NCBI GenBank assembly: GCA_964036295.1
Contig: OZ038462.1
Span: 31,768,855 to 31,832,854, forward strand
DNA from: Plumapathes pennacea
Taxonomy: Eukaryota; Cnidaria; Anthozoa; Antipatharia; Myriopathidae
Length of the DNA stretch: 64,000 nt
Direction of reading: 5' to 3'
The notes below the pieces were generated by a model. The model searched no databases, had not been told where the DNA came from, and was given only the letters and a program-made list of their open reading frames with translations. Positions 34,505 through 46,103 of this stretch are shown one piece after another. The position numbers and the translations under genes were made by a program. The first letter of the stretch is position 1, and each line of letters opens with the position of its first letter.

Positions 34505-37500
34505 GTAAGCTGCTATAATGCGTCTTTACATTAAAACCTAGGGGCAACTCGTTGAACAGAGGAACCTACTACTGTATATATAGAGAATAATACATGGGCG
34601 CGCGGAGATTGAAATTTATCTTCATGTGTTCATCTCGATATCTCACGAGTGAGCGAAGCAAACGAGTGAGATATCGAGATGAACACGAGAAGATAAATTT
34701 CATATCTCCAAGCGTCCGTGTATTATTCTGTTTATTTCATAAACTCTGGTGTGATACAGAGATTTCCGCCACTAAGAAATGTAAAACCCCATGCAAGATC
34801 ACTGCTTGGCTGATATTAACACACGTAAAAAATATCGTATTTTTACGTGTGTTCAGATACGGCATTTCTCAGTGGCGGAAATCTCTATATCACACCAGAG
34901 TTTATGTAATAAACCTTATTATGAAATAAGAACTATATAACGCGCGCTCTAATTGCTTTCCAACCGTGTTTTCATGAGGCTTTATAACATGGAAAGTGTA
35001 TTATATTGGTCTGACGTTGCGCAGTAGGACAAAATTTTGGACTGCTCGAATTTAGTGAAGTTCCCGATTCTTAACTTGACCTGAGTTATAAACCTCCACC
35101 AAAATTTCGGTAACGGCGGTTGAGGCAGAAGGAATAACTAATGAAAGATTATTTAGCGGTCGGCAGAAAAAGTTCGCTAACACTCGGCTTTCTTTTGAAA
35201 TAACAGCGAAAAGGACAAGTCCATTGAATTCTCGACAACAGAAATTGGTTTTAGATAAATAAAAAAAAAAGAAAACTGTCGTAGTATTAGTGATATCATG
35301 ATGTGTGTTTTAAAGTACATATACATGAACTGCGGATGATAAATGAATGTTATAGTGACTTTCGCAATTACAAGGCTTCATAGTTCAGTGGTCGGAGTGC
35401 CGCACCGGTATCGCGGAGATAGTGTGGACGATTTCCGTTGAAGCCCGGTATTTTTCCGTGCTATTATTACAACTGCTTCAGGCCCCAGAAAACAAACACT
35501 TAATGTTGGCACAACATCACCCAGCCGTGTTATCTAAAAACCCGATGAAAGAGCCCGATGAAAATAGATGATCGAAAACGCAAAAAATGCATCGCAATTG
35601 CTGCTCTTATTGTCGCCTGAAGCGTTCAGTGCACAATGTTGGGCGATGTTCATCCAACATGTTACGTTCGTTTGCTCGGACTTTTAGGCAATGACTCCGC
35701 CTCTTTGAATATTGCATTTGCATATTTCATACCAAACTGCAGGCGCATTCACAGCATTCAAAACTCTTGCATTTCACTGCAAAGGTTTACCCCGGGATAC
35801 TGCGGAAGTACTTAAGCCGTGCGATCACCTTGCTTTTGAGTCAGCGGTTACTGCACAAAATTGTGGATTTAAGCGCAGATTTTATAGTTAAATGTAACGC
35901 TCGTAAAACCTAAAAACCTAGCCAAAAAACTCAATAATTGGAGTCGATACTCAACTATAAGTTATTCCAATGCATTTTCTATAACATAATTTGTGCAAAA
36001 GAAAAACGAGACTTGCGCATGATGTGAAATTTCACTTCGAATAGTGAGAAATTAGATAGCCATGGCGACAAACGCTGACCAACGGAAATGACATCAAGAA
36101 CGTATTACCGCGGTGTCCTACCCCGCACGAGCCAAATAATTGTTTATAATATAGTTGAGTCACTAGTCGCTAGATTCGATATTTATATCCTCCGGACTAT
36201 ACCTTTGATTCTTTGAGCGCAAATATAATCGAATTACAAATTAACGTTTGCTCTCATATTCCTTCAGCGGCAAGACGAAGTGGCCGCACCGCCAGACTTA
36301 ATGACGAATGCCAATTGGCAGACACCAGTCTTCTGGTTGGCTACTGGGGTCAGGATGGTTCCGGCAGCAATTGCGACGATACACTGGCGAGCGTGTGCAG
36401 CAGTACGGATTATGACATCATTGTCCTTGCATTTATGGTCTATGTCTCACCAGGTGGGTGGAAGAACGTGGCTCCCTTGCGATGCAGTTTGTAATACTTT
36501 CACGTGTTCTGAGTTAATAGCAGTATGTCAGGTATGAAAAATAGATCACTTTTGGGTATTTCAAAGATTCTTAAACAAGGGCGTACGCTACAAACGCAGA
36601 TCATTCTTTGTATATATATTTTTAATAAAGATAATCAATTATGCTGCCACAGCGTCCGAACGCTTGCGCAATTCACCACATACTAGTTTTGTCACCGCTT
36701 GGTCCACAGAATGTATTGTGATGCTATTCGATATTAAGTTCAAACATTTAATATTATTTAATACGTTTGCTTTAGGCTGCCAGGACGTACTTGACGTCGG
36801 GCCACATGCCATGCAATGTATCATTTTGTTTAGAAATCGGCTATCCTCGTTTTTTATACCTAAAATATAGGTTTTGTCGAGGATTATTTCTGTCTGAACA
36901 TTTCACAAACGAGCCTTTCACTTACTACTGTCTTGTGTGGTTAGTTTTGCCGGGTATTGATTCTATATCTCTCCATAACTTCCACAAATACTGATAGACA
37001 TGCTTCTCTTAAAATGCACATTGCTGTGACCTGTCTAATTCACGGAACCGACTGAACTGACGGACCCGAAGGAACCCTAACCCTAACCCCGAATTAGACA
37101 CGCCGCATTGCTACGCGGGTGGGTGCAACAATGATGCCAGGTATCCTGATAAGCATGTTCTGCGGTCAAACGTAAAATAAATGAAATTTCAGGTTTACCA
37201 AGAGCTGTATACCAAACGATACAATTGACAATATTGCAATACTATTACACAAGGTATAGCCGAGCATTTTGCACCTGGTAGTGCAACATTGTATGTGCGA
37301 ACCACTTTGTTGATGTCAAAGAATCTTCCCCGTATTTTATGGGGTCCAGCTAGTCGATATATTTTGTACGTCTGTATGTGTGTGTAACGCTCCTTCCCAG
37401 GTTTCGGCCTCATTGAAAAATCCAAGATGGCTGACGAACCGCCAGTGAAATAGGCGGATTTGAATGCATGATGGTGATCAGGGCAAAAACAAAGAAACAT

Positions 37501-40156
37501 GGCGGCGACGCGTGCGGAAGTCTCGGTTTAATAGTGAAATCGCTCAGAATCTAGAAGAAATGAAAGCTTGCAAATGATAATTTGGAGTGCTCCAAGTTCC
37601 ATCGATCTGGAAAACGAATGTATATGCAGTATATTTGCCCTGATTACCCATCATGCATTCAAATCCGTGAAGGGGTCTATGCAACGTGAACAAAGTCAAA
37701 GTTTCAGCATATCCATTGACAAGTGTGTTCTGAAAAAATTAGAAAGGCGTCTAGAAAGGCAGCATATGAACTTAAATCCCTTTAGACATGAAGTCGATGA
37801 ATTGATTGGTGTTCTAGTGCTTGGTGCTAATAAAAATCTCTCCACTTTCCAACGCTGGGGCTCAAAACGCCTTACTTCCCTTGTTTATCTCAATTGCAGA
37901 GGAACTGAACTTCTCATGTCACTGCTCTGGAACTGTGTCTACTACCTTTACATGCTCAGAGATCGAAGCAGGAATCGAGGAATGCCAGAATAACGGTAAA
38001 AAGGTTCAACTGTCCATCGGTGGTGCCACTGGTAATATGGAATTCGCGAGCGCGGACGATGCTACTGCGTTTGCCACAAGGTTAAACGATTTGTTTCTGA
38101 ATGGAACTGGTGCCGAAGACGAGCGACCGTTCGGGAGGTGAGTGAATCGTGTTTACTCTAGTTCATTCATGCACCTGTTGTAGTTTAGTTTTAAATTGAA
38201 AATAAAAACGCGGCTTTTAGTAAAAGTATACGTGAAACAATCAAATTTGATATCTTGTAGGAAACCTCGGCTGGGACAAATTATCATTAAATTCTTGGCA
38301 ACATTTATTAGTCTTATTGAAATTCTGATCAAAAAATAAAAGCAGTACTAGTAGGCAGCAGGAGGAGACAGTGCTTCTGGATGTTACTAAAACGGGGAAA
38401 GAGAGTGGGAATGGGGAATGACCAATCCTAACCCTACCTAACCCCATGCCCCACGCGGCTTCGCTGTCGGCTTATTTGATCTCATTCACCAATCCCCATT
38501 TTAGTAACATCACAGTGATTCCTCTAAAAATTGATCTCAAAAGAGCAAAATCAAAAACTCTTAGATCGTGCCACATATGGAATATTTAGGAAAAGCTAAC
38601 ACTTGCAATACAAAAGAAAAACAACATGAGAAGGAATGTGCTTTACTCCGTGCGTGAACAGGCTAGCCCTATGAGGACACTACAAGACTCGCAGTCATAC
38701 AATCGTCCACGCTTATCGCCAACACGAACAGGAGTGCTCTCGATCTGTTAACGGCAATCCAAGGGAAAAAGTGTCGTAATTTTAGTTGAGAAGTGAGATA
38801 ATATCAAGAGAATATGACTTTTGATAACTAAAATTCTATCCTGAAGCCAAGTCGGTGACATTTCTCAACCTCAAGCGTCAACGATCGCGTGTTTCTTAAA
38901 ATATTATCTATCCGCATTTTTAAAACAATTTTTTGTATCGTGTCTCTACGAAATGAAACCACTTTCGGAGTGTTGTGAGACTAAAATCGCCTTTCAAGTT
39001 CTTTCAAACATACGCACAGACAACAAATGTTGATGATGTGCACTTTGTAGCGCATAACATGCTAGTACAAGTCTAAAACATAATTATTTAGTCCCCAATT
39101 ACTTCTGCCAACAAACTAATTTACAGTGTCACCAATCAGTTTTTAAAAAGCTAAATACGTTGACATTATATAAATACGTAGACGTTTCAATGCAAGCGAC
39201 ACTTCGTTGCCGACAAATGTTTCATAAGTCGCTTCCAATCTTCAAAGAAATCGTCGTATTTCCTGGATCCTTAATTTTCAATCTGATGCGAACGGGCAAT
39301 GACCGCAATTAATTTACCACACAGTAGACACTGCTACAACTTGTCTTCTTCATAACTTATTTTTCATTAACTAATAGCGGTAACAAATATACAACATGGT
39401 CTCACCATTTTCCAAGTTACCGTCTGAAGATATGATCTTTTTAAGCTAAGCTACACAATGAACCACATGGTTAAAAAATGTAGTTCATACACGTGTTTGT
39501 ACTAGTAGAGCGGTTTTCGGATGACTGTCGAAAGTAATCGTGTGATTGCTTTGGTTTTGCGTTTGCTTCGCTTTCGGATTGGTCCACACGAGTTTGTCAG
39601 CATGCTCAGCCAATCAGGAACAAAACCAAAACCAAAACCAAACACTTCTCACGCAAGCGATGGCGTGTACTCGCACTGCTGATTGGAGAGTAAAACCAAA
39701 CGCAAGACCAAACACAAATTACTTTGGCTTCCAATTGGCTGAACTGTTTTCTCTCAGTCTCTGTGATTGGCTTGTGTGATTACTTTGGTTTTGGTTTTCG
39801 ACAGTCATCCGAAAACGGCTCTAAAGAGTTGCATTTACACTCAACAGCGCAGTACTGGATGGTATTGACTTGGACATTGAGGGTGGAACGACAGATTACT
39901 ACACCGAGTTCGTCACGGAGCTGCGCTCGCTAATGGACGCTGATACCTCAAAGACATACCTTATATCTGCTGCTCCACAGTGCGTCTATCCTGATGCTAA
40001 TCTCGGAACAGGTTCGTCAATGTGTGCTAATTCCTCTTGTAAGCAAAATCCTCTCTCCAAAAGCGTAAAGGACCGAGGACCTGCACTTAAACCAAAATGC
40101 AAATGTTTAGAAGTATAGTAAGTAGTAGTATAGTAGTAGCAGTATAGTAGTTATTA

Positions 40157-40245
<89 letters not shown>

Positions 40246-43200
40246 CTGAGTAGTAAGTAGTAGTAGTATGTGGTTGGATTAGTAGTGGTAATCATTGGTG
40301 TGCTCATTCAATTAACGATTAATAGTGCGAGTAATGTTTGAAACTTCTAACAAAATAACACGAGTCCGCAGGACGAGTGTTATTTGTGGAATTTTCAAAC
40401 ATTACGAGCACTATTAATCGTTAATTGAATGAGCACACCAATGATTACTAGTTAATAATATAGATGCAAAAATAAACAAGGTGAAGGAAGCCATTCCAAA
40501 GCAAAACCAACAGTCAATCAATGTCAAACGCGCGACTTTTTATTGGACGCTGAAAATTCACGCTGTGAAAATTTGCGTAACGCAAAACTCAAGTCAACGA
40601 GGATCACTGTCTTAAATAGCCTTGAATGAAAGACTGAGTTTACCCTGAGTTTTGCTATGGAACTCGTTATGGATGAAAGTCACCGAACAACAGAACCGCT
40701 GAAACGGCATAACTGGCTGCCGAAAATCTCAGAAAGGAAGAGAAACCTGAGTTTATGGCAAGTCTATATAGTTATATTTACTTAGCGAAGATTAAGAAAC
40801 CGTTGAAGCTGCTGTTCAGTGAAAAAATTGCTATCGTATCGTGAAGGATTCAAGCTTCAATCATAAAGTTCTGCAGAAAAGCCGATCGACATACTCGCGA
40901 ACATTGAGCGGCTAAACTTTCACAAACAAGCTTTTCAGCAGAAGAAACTGGCCGATCGAAACTAGAGAAATCAACTTACGAAATTTACTGATCACGACCT
41001 GTCGATGATCTCTGAAGTTTCAGACTATTCCCGCTGCGGATGGCTTGACACTTTGCTGATCTCCGAACATAACTTGACTTCGGGCTCGTAGATTTCCACT
41101 TTCATTTGACGATAATTCTGTCAGCTCCTCCCCGAATTTCTTTCAGGCATTTTCATCCATGTTTTAGAGTCGATTTCGTGCGTTTGAATTTCCCAGTTTA
41201 AACTTTTATGGCTGCTTTGTTTATGTTTTGGGAATCTCTCGCCCTTGGCCACCATTTTTTCTCGATGCAAAAGTTGAGCTCGCGTGATTGTCATGGCAAC
41301 GAAGTGTGCAAAATCAATTAATCAATTACTTAAATCTGTGCAATTAACTCTGATTAACTACTTTTGCACATCTGATAAACCTTTTTGCACACTTGCACAC
41401 TAATTTAAATATAACAGCCCTGTTCTCAGCCAATCAGAATCGAGTATTTTTGCATCTATATTATTAGTAGTAATCATAAATATTACAATTTCCTCGAATG
41501 TGATTTTTTCATAAACCCCCCCGATTAATCATTAATTGGACACCTATTGTTCTGTAATCGGATACTTCTTTGTTCTGTAATCAGACAGTTGGCTTGACCA
41601 ATCATAAGCAAGAGTGAAATTTAAATGCACCAATCAGCGTTACACTGATTTTCAGTGGAAAACTCGATTGCCGGTGTGAGTTTGTGGCTTCTCGAAAGGC
41701 GAATTTTGTTAATTCTTGGACAACTTAACATGCAAGGAACAGTTTGTGGTCAATCAAAGAACGTGAACAGTCACTATGTAACGAAAGAAGACAGGAAATT
41801 TTCGCCGGTCGGGCGCGTTTGTTTAGTTCACGACATCGCCAGCATGCTGTGCTATAGACACTCCGAAACTTACGGCTCGGCCAATGTCAATGAACGTCGT
41901 TAATTCATTTCAAAATCATGGAAGAAACTTAACTTTGTTGTGATGGACTGTGATGGACAAACGCTCCTAGAAAATTAAGCCGTCAAGAAATCGGGGGTTT
42001 GTAATTGCTGTGCCGACCCGCTAAGATACAGATTTTTTCAGTCTTGAGTATTTCCTTTGAACGCTTTGGAGTAAACTTCTGTGAAAAAAATAAACTAGTA
42101 TTCTGAGTTTCAAAGTACCTGTTATGTTAAAAAATGTAAACCTGAAAAGTCGAAATAAACTGTCTTTCAATTTGTGAGTTCGTGATGGGTTTACTGATTT
42201 TTACTGAGTGTAAAGAACTTACACATTTTTTACTTTTACTTCAAAAATCCGCATTCAACTCAAATCATTGGGTAAATTAGCTTCTTCTTTCTCTCAAGTA
42301 TTTTAAGTTGATATAACTGAGAGCTAGATAACTACGAACAAGCGGCGTGTTTACAAACGCCGAACCGTGTGTACGCGCGTGTTAAAATAGATCGGCGATG
42401 AAGTACTTCTTGATGCTTTGTTTTTATGTATAGTACAGGAGAAGACGCTGAAGCTATATGATCATTTCATTCTCATAAATTGTAATATTTATGATTAATT
42501 GGTAAGAGGACTTCGTGTCGTCCGATGTCGGTCTGTAATCATACTCGTGATTACGAAATCAGACTCCCGCGAAGCGCGGTCGTCCGATTTCGTAATCACT
42601 CGTATGATTACAGACCGAATCGGACTCCACTCAGTCCTATTACCATTATTAATATGTTGCTCTTTTTACAATAATTTTGGAAATAACTAGGAATAGCTCT
42701 CGCTAAGTGCCAACGAGCGCAACTCTCTGGAACAGTAACAAAAATAGAAGCAAAATGAAAAATGACTCGCTGGTCGATTCGTTTGTATTTTTTGCTTTTC
42801 AAATGTATTTTGTTTCGTATTGCTTTTGTATTGAATGGCACGCTGGCCTGATGTTGGCACGTTGAGCTTTCAACATAACACGGCTCGCTGGCCGACTTTG
42901 AGCACGCTCGCTCGATTTAGAACACGCTGGTTCTTGACAAACAATTCGCTGAAGTGCACTAACGTAAAGCGTTAGAAGAGGAACACAACAAGTTCAAGAA
43001 CACAAGATTGTTTTACTGTCCTTTTGCTCACCCGAAGTAGAACAACGTCGATACTCTGACAGGACTCCGCAAAACTCGCCACGCGGAGACTTTCGCTGGC
43101 CAAAAATGCTCCAGCATAACACCAAAGAAGAAGCGCTGCAATTGGTTAAAATCTCCGCATCTCGCGCTCCCATTGGCTCAGAAAACAAGCAGAACAAAAC

Positions 43201-45961
43201 AACTCGTATTTTAATTGGCTAACTTGAAACAATTGCAGAAAAACATTACGTCATTCTAAGTGGTTACGCTCCATTCGAGATTTTTTCCCCCTTCTCTCGT
43301 GCACGGCTCTATGATGCTGCCGCCTCGCAGCCTCGCGTCTTCGCTCGGCTGCTCGTTGGCAATAATGCAAAGCAGGAACTGTCAGGCAACCCAAATTTCA
43401 AAATATAAATATATTATTGATAATACTATGATATGAAAAGAACTATCTACCAAAGACAAAATTGAAGCTAGATGAAATTAAAATGGGAATGCTAAATAAT
43501 TGATAAAGTCACACTTTCACTGAATCGAAATTTTAATAAATGCTTTCGTCTGCTAAAAAACTTCGCCTTCGTCTGCTAAACAAATAAAGTCAGAACACGC
43601 AAATAAAAAGCTAGAAAAAATCATGTGCTTTAAAGAACATTGTACAAATCAAAAACATAGTTAAAAATAGACAGACGTGTATTTTGAAGTTAAACTGAAA
43701 TAATTGCTCGTACTCACACCAAATTAATCTGGTTTGCAGTGTTAACAGACGCCGGAGAGAAGTTCGATTACGTGTACATCCAGTACTACAACAATTACTG
43801 TGAATACAGTTCAAGTGCTACATCCTTCAACTCAACGCTCGAAGAATGGTTGGCTCTTGCCGAGGGTAACTTCAGCGTTTTAATTGGACAACCAGCATCT
43901 TCAGAAGCAGCTGGTAGTGGCTACCTTACCCCGGATAAATTGAATGAAATGTATACAGTAAGGACCTCTGCTACTATATACCATTAGCTAATTATATATC
44001 AGGGGTACATGTGTATAGCACATCGTTTCCTCCGAAATTTCTCAAACTATTAATAATTCATGATTTTGGTAACCAAAAAAAAAAATCATTTTATTTAAGT
44101 CTCAATGTATTTAGCACTGCCGTGCTAATTCGGGAGACTTGAAGTGCAGAAACCAAATATCATAAACTGAACGCAGATTTTTTAAGAATCCCAACTGGTC
44201 GGAGGCTAACCAGTTGGCTATTTACACAGTGTGGCCGAGGATTTGAACTCAGGGGTACCGTGTTGCAAGTCCAGCTAGTGGTCAGAGCGGGACTTGAACC
44301 TGGGACCTCCGGATTTCAAGTCCGGCGCCCTAACCACTCGGCCACACTGCCTCCCAAACCAACCAGCGCATTGCGTTTTTTTGCTCAGGTGGATGGGGTT
44401 TAATACAGCGTCAAACACTGATTCGAGTGCTTGATCCAATTTTATTTCCAACTCTCAAGGGAAAAAATGTTTTTGCATACATTCCTTTGAGAACTTACTT
44501 TAAAAACTCCTGCTTCATCGTCTTTGATGAGAAATTCCAAGCACCTCGATACAGTAAAAGCACTCGGCCGCTCCGAGGCGGCTTCGTACTTTCAGAGTTC
44601 TCGGCGTTTGGAACCATTTATCAAACAGGTAATCCCCTGAAGGTAATTTATATCAACGATGGATTATGAAAATATTTGCTCTAAACAACAAATTTCCGTA
44701 ACCGCTATTTCTGTGAATGGCTTCACTTCATGAACTTCTATTTCCCGTTCAAAATACACCAGTTATACATGTAATTGGAGTGGAGTGTTAGTTACTGGAA
44801 CGAAGACTCGTTTAAATTCTTCAAAACATCTATGACGGGTCATCCTTATGGGATAACTATTTCTCTACTACTAAGGCAGACAAAACGCCAAATAGAAAAG
44901 TTAGTTTGATACCGTAACTTTTCCTGGGGTTTTAATGCTTGCATTGCCTTTTACATGGCAGCTAATGAAACTGTTTTGTCGTTTCTGCACCGCTTTGGTT
45001 GTTGATGTTGTTATTGTTTGCATAGAGTGTCAGTGGTGTCGACGGGATCATGTTGTGGGATGTCTACGAGGACCAACAGAACTCAATTAATGGCAAAAAC
45101 TACTCCGAGTACGCTTATGAAGTAATTCACGGAGGTAAGGACGCCGCTAACAAGCTACCCCAATACACACACTCAGTCAGAAACTCAGACATGCACTCAA
45201 AACAAGAAGTGAAGAGGAGATTCGGGACAAGACGCAGCATGGACTCAAGGTAGTAGACTCAAACTCGGGACTTAGAAACAGATAATTACATGTACAGTGG
45301 CGCAAAATGAACCACGCTGTGATGAAGGCATGGCTCTAAATAACTACACACCACGGCTAGTGACAAAACGGCAAGTTCAAGTTCAAGTTCATATTTCTAG
45401 AAAGTTACAAATATACAATTAAAGAGGAACGACAAAAACAGTGCATGATACCCGATCACCCGTATGCAACTTGCATTTAATATCTGGAGCGAAAAATGGT
45501 GGTTAGACCAAAACAGAATGCACGGAACTAAATATTGGATAGAAAAAACGCTTTAACCAGGTGAAGCTCCAAGAATTAACATCCTGCAAGAGACAGTGAA
45601 GAAAACTATACAATTTAGGATTTCCTGTCGCTATTAGTCATGTCACATCAGGCAAATTAGTTTCATATCTGCACACGTTGCAACAAAACCACGCACCATT
45701 TCTATAAGTACAAGACTGTTAAATTTTTCATAAGACCCCGCCTAGTCTCGCAATTTTCGTTGCGTTGGGCAACTTGTCTCCCAACGGCGTTCCTATGCAA
45801 GCTGAAAGAAAAATTGCCTCGTGTAACATGACCTTTACAAAGCTTACCTTAATAAAAGAAACCTGTAGTAGTTGAAGTTTAAAATATGTAACTTTTATTC
45901 ATTTTCACAGAGTACCAACCAACCAGAAATTCGCCTCACAGGATCGCTCCAGATTCAGAAT
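34435..45961 (+). CDS. GH18 class III (hevamine-type) chitinase, secreted
   Basis: Seven exons join in phase: 34435-34504, 36268-36453, 37900-38137, 39848-40011, 43740-43957, 45026-45134 and 45911-45961 (345 codons plus one base). The enzyme hydrolyses beta-1,4-linked GlcNAc in chitin. Seen in the product: signal peptide (residues 1-23), first barrel strand VGYWGQDGS, the SIGG strand (KVQLSIGGATG), the catalytic signature DGIDLDIEGG with acid/base Glu176, the substrate-site block YVYIQYYNNYCEY, and barrel strand 8 GVDGIMLWDVYED. Length and motif order match plant/bacterial-type class III chitinases rather than the animal ChiA-like class. The last phase-1 donor leads on to another exon; 51845-51942 fits. 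Introns are packed with transposons. The protein is probably secreted for digestion, defence or remodelling of chitin. Confidence 0.87.
34570..34925 (+). mobile_element. Foldback element, copy 2
   Basis: It is inverted relative to 30769-31023 and longer at the centre, where gatatctcacgagtgagcga forms part of a palindrome. A second hairpin, acacgtaaaaaatatcgtat, sits in the right half. It lies in chitinase intron 1, 66 bp after the signal-peptide exon. Confidence 0.75.
35374..35485 (+). repeat. tRNA-like SINE head, third family
   Basis: The sequence starts GGCTTCATAGTTCAGTGG (good A-box) and ends CGTTGAAGCC, so a 7-bp acceptor stem (GGCTTCA/TTGAAGCC) can pair. The B-box is degenerate (GGACGATTTCC). 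It is probably a decayed tRNA-derived element in chitinase intron 1, not a working tRNA. Confidence 0.5.
36268..36453 (+). CDS. Chitinase exon 2: barrel strand 1
   Basis: Acceptor TTCCTTCAG, donor GTGGGT, phases 1 and 1. It starts with a basic stretch (ARRSGRTARLN), possibly a processing site, then LLVGYWGQDGSGSNCDDTLA and YDIIVLAFMVY, the first two strands of the GH18 barrel. Confidence 0.82.
37456..37668. mobile_element. Short inverted-repeat element in chitinase intron 2
   Basis: The left end ggatttgaatgcatgatggt and right end acccatcatgcattcaaatcc are inverted copies; gatcagggcaaa and tttgccctgat continue the pairing. It is about 210 bp and non-coding. Confidence 0.65.
37900..38137 (+). 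CDS. Chitinase exon 3: SxGG strand
   Basis: Acceptor CAATTGCAG, donor GTGAGT, phase 1 to phase 2. It encodes ELNFSCHCSGTVSTTFTCSE and KKVQLSIGGATGNMEFASAD. The SxGG motif precedes the catalytic strand in all GH18 enzymes. Confidence 0.85.
39505..39823. mobile_element. MITE next to chitinase exon 4
   Basis: Inverted ends TAGAGCGGTTTTCGGATGAC and GTCATCCGAAAACGGCTCTA are nearly perfect for about 30 bp. The interior repeats AACCAAA/TTTGGTT motifs and ccaatca. It stops 24 bp before the exon 4 acceptor at 39847, so the branch point probably lies in element DNA. Confidence 0.8.
39848..40011 (+). CDS. Chitinase exon 4: catalytic strand
   Basis: The exon is phase 2 at its start and phase 1 at its end. 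It encodes the active-site signature AVLDGIDLDIEGG with all catalytic acids present, then LISAAPQCVYPDANLGT, a typical class III continuation. A MITE ends only 25 bp upstream of the exon. Confidence 0.9.
40122..40265. repeat. (TAG)n and (TTA)n compound microsatellite
   Basis: A run of TTA triplets (about 40150-40190) passes into a run of TAG triplets (about 40190-40240). Confidence 0.9.
40288..40448. mobile_element. Foldback element
   Basis: Arms of about 70 bp: taatcattggtgtgctcatt pairs with aatgagcacaccaatgatta, and ataacacgagtcc pairs with ggacgagtgttat around a GCA loop. Confidence 0.8.
40441..41477. mobile_element. 1-kb inverted-repeat element in chitinase intron 4
   Basis: The left end atgattactagttaataata and right end tattattagtagtaatcat are inverted copies, and tagatgcaaaaat/atttttgcatcta extends the pairing. 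The interior shows no transposase and includes cagccaatcagaat, a motif common to local MITEs. Confidence 0.65.
41471..42500. mobile_element. 1-kb inverted-repeat element abutting the previous one
   Basis: The left end taatcataaatattacaatt and right end aattgtaatatttatgatta are exact inverted copies for 20 bp. One frame inside (41655-41903) begins MENSIAGVSLWLLERRILLI but has no recognised domain and is not treated as a gene. Confidence 0.7.
42498..42645. mobile_element. Foldback element
   Basis: Arms ggtctgtaatcatactcgtg and cgtatgattacagacc pair; the centre cccgcgaagcgcgg is GC-rich. The ends tggtaagagga and tcctattacca are inverted. Confidence 0.75.
43740..43957 (+). CDS. Chitinase exon 5: substrate-binding strand
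   Basis: Acceptor GGTTTGCAG, donor GTAAGG, phase 1 to phase 0. It encodes FDYVYIQYYNNYCEYSSSA and FSVLIGQPAS, matching the Q-Y-Y-N-N block of hevamine-type enzymes. Confidence 0.87.
44085..44353 (-). repeat. tRNA-Ser-derived SINE with a doubled tRNA-like head
   Basis: On the minus strand from 44353: A-box TGGCCGAGTGG, anticodon arm CCGGACTTGAAATCCGG (TGA anticodon position) and B-box GGTTCAAGTCC. A second anticodon-like arm (TGGACTTGCAACACGG) and second B-box (AGTTCAAATCC) follow, then the SINE body and tail. A 13-bp perfect inverted repeat (CAGTGTGGCCGAG, 44227-44239, and its complement 44337-44349) brackets the doubled head. Confidence 0.8.
45026..45134 (+). CDS. Chitinase exon 6: last barrel strand
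   Basis: The exon is phase 0 at its start and phase 1 at its end. It encodes SVSGVDGIMLWDVYEDQQNS and a final helix YSEYAYEVIHG. The Trp of strand 8 lines the substrate cleft in GH18 enzymes. Confidence 0.87.
45911..45961 (+). CDS. Chitinase exon 7: short linker
   Basis: A 51-nt phase 1-1 exon lies between TTTTCACAG and GTATGT. It encodes EYQPTRNSPHRIAPDSE, a polar, proline-containing linker. It would join the catalytic domain to a C-terminal module. Confidence 0.55.
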
Positions 45962-46103
45962 GTATGTATTGCTCACTCGGGGCGCTGTTCTTTGTCAAGC
46001 TTACAGTTTAAAGTTTAACTTTAAAACGACGATAACTTTCAGTAATATTACCTGAAAGTGAAGACTAGCTAAATAATCCTCTCCACAGAAGCACCTGTCA
46101 TTG

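Noticed and set aside
37070-37092. Interstitial telomere repeat (CCCTAA)
   Set aside because: Only two to three units (similar at 38425); too short to mean anything.
40107-40307. Leu/Ile-rich small protein on the minus strand
   Set aside because: Translation of a compound triplet microsatellite.
40355-40390. Hammerhead-like GAGTCC...GGACGA
   Set aside because: It is just the loop of a palindrome; the CTGANGA part is missing.
44281-44353. Functional tRNA-Ser(UGA) on the minus strand
   Set aside because: It has good A and B boxes, but the acceptor ends do not pair as in a tRNA, there is no serine-type long variable arm, and it is the head of a dispersed SINE.
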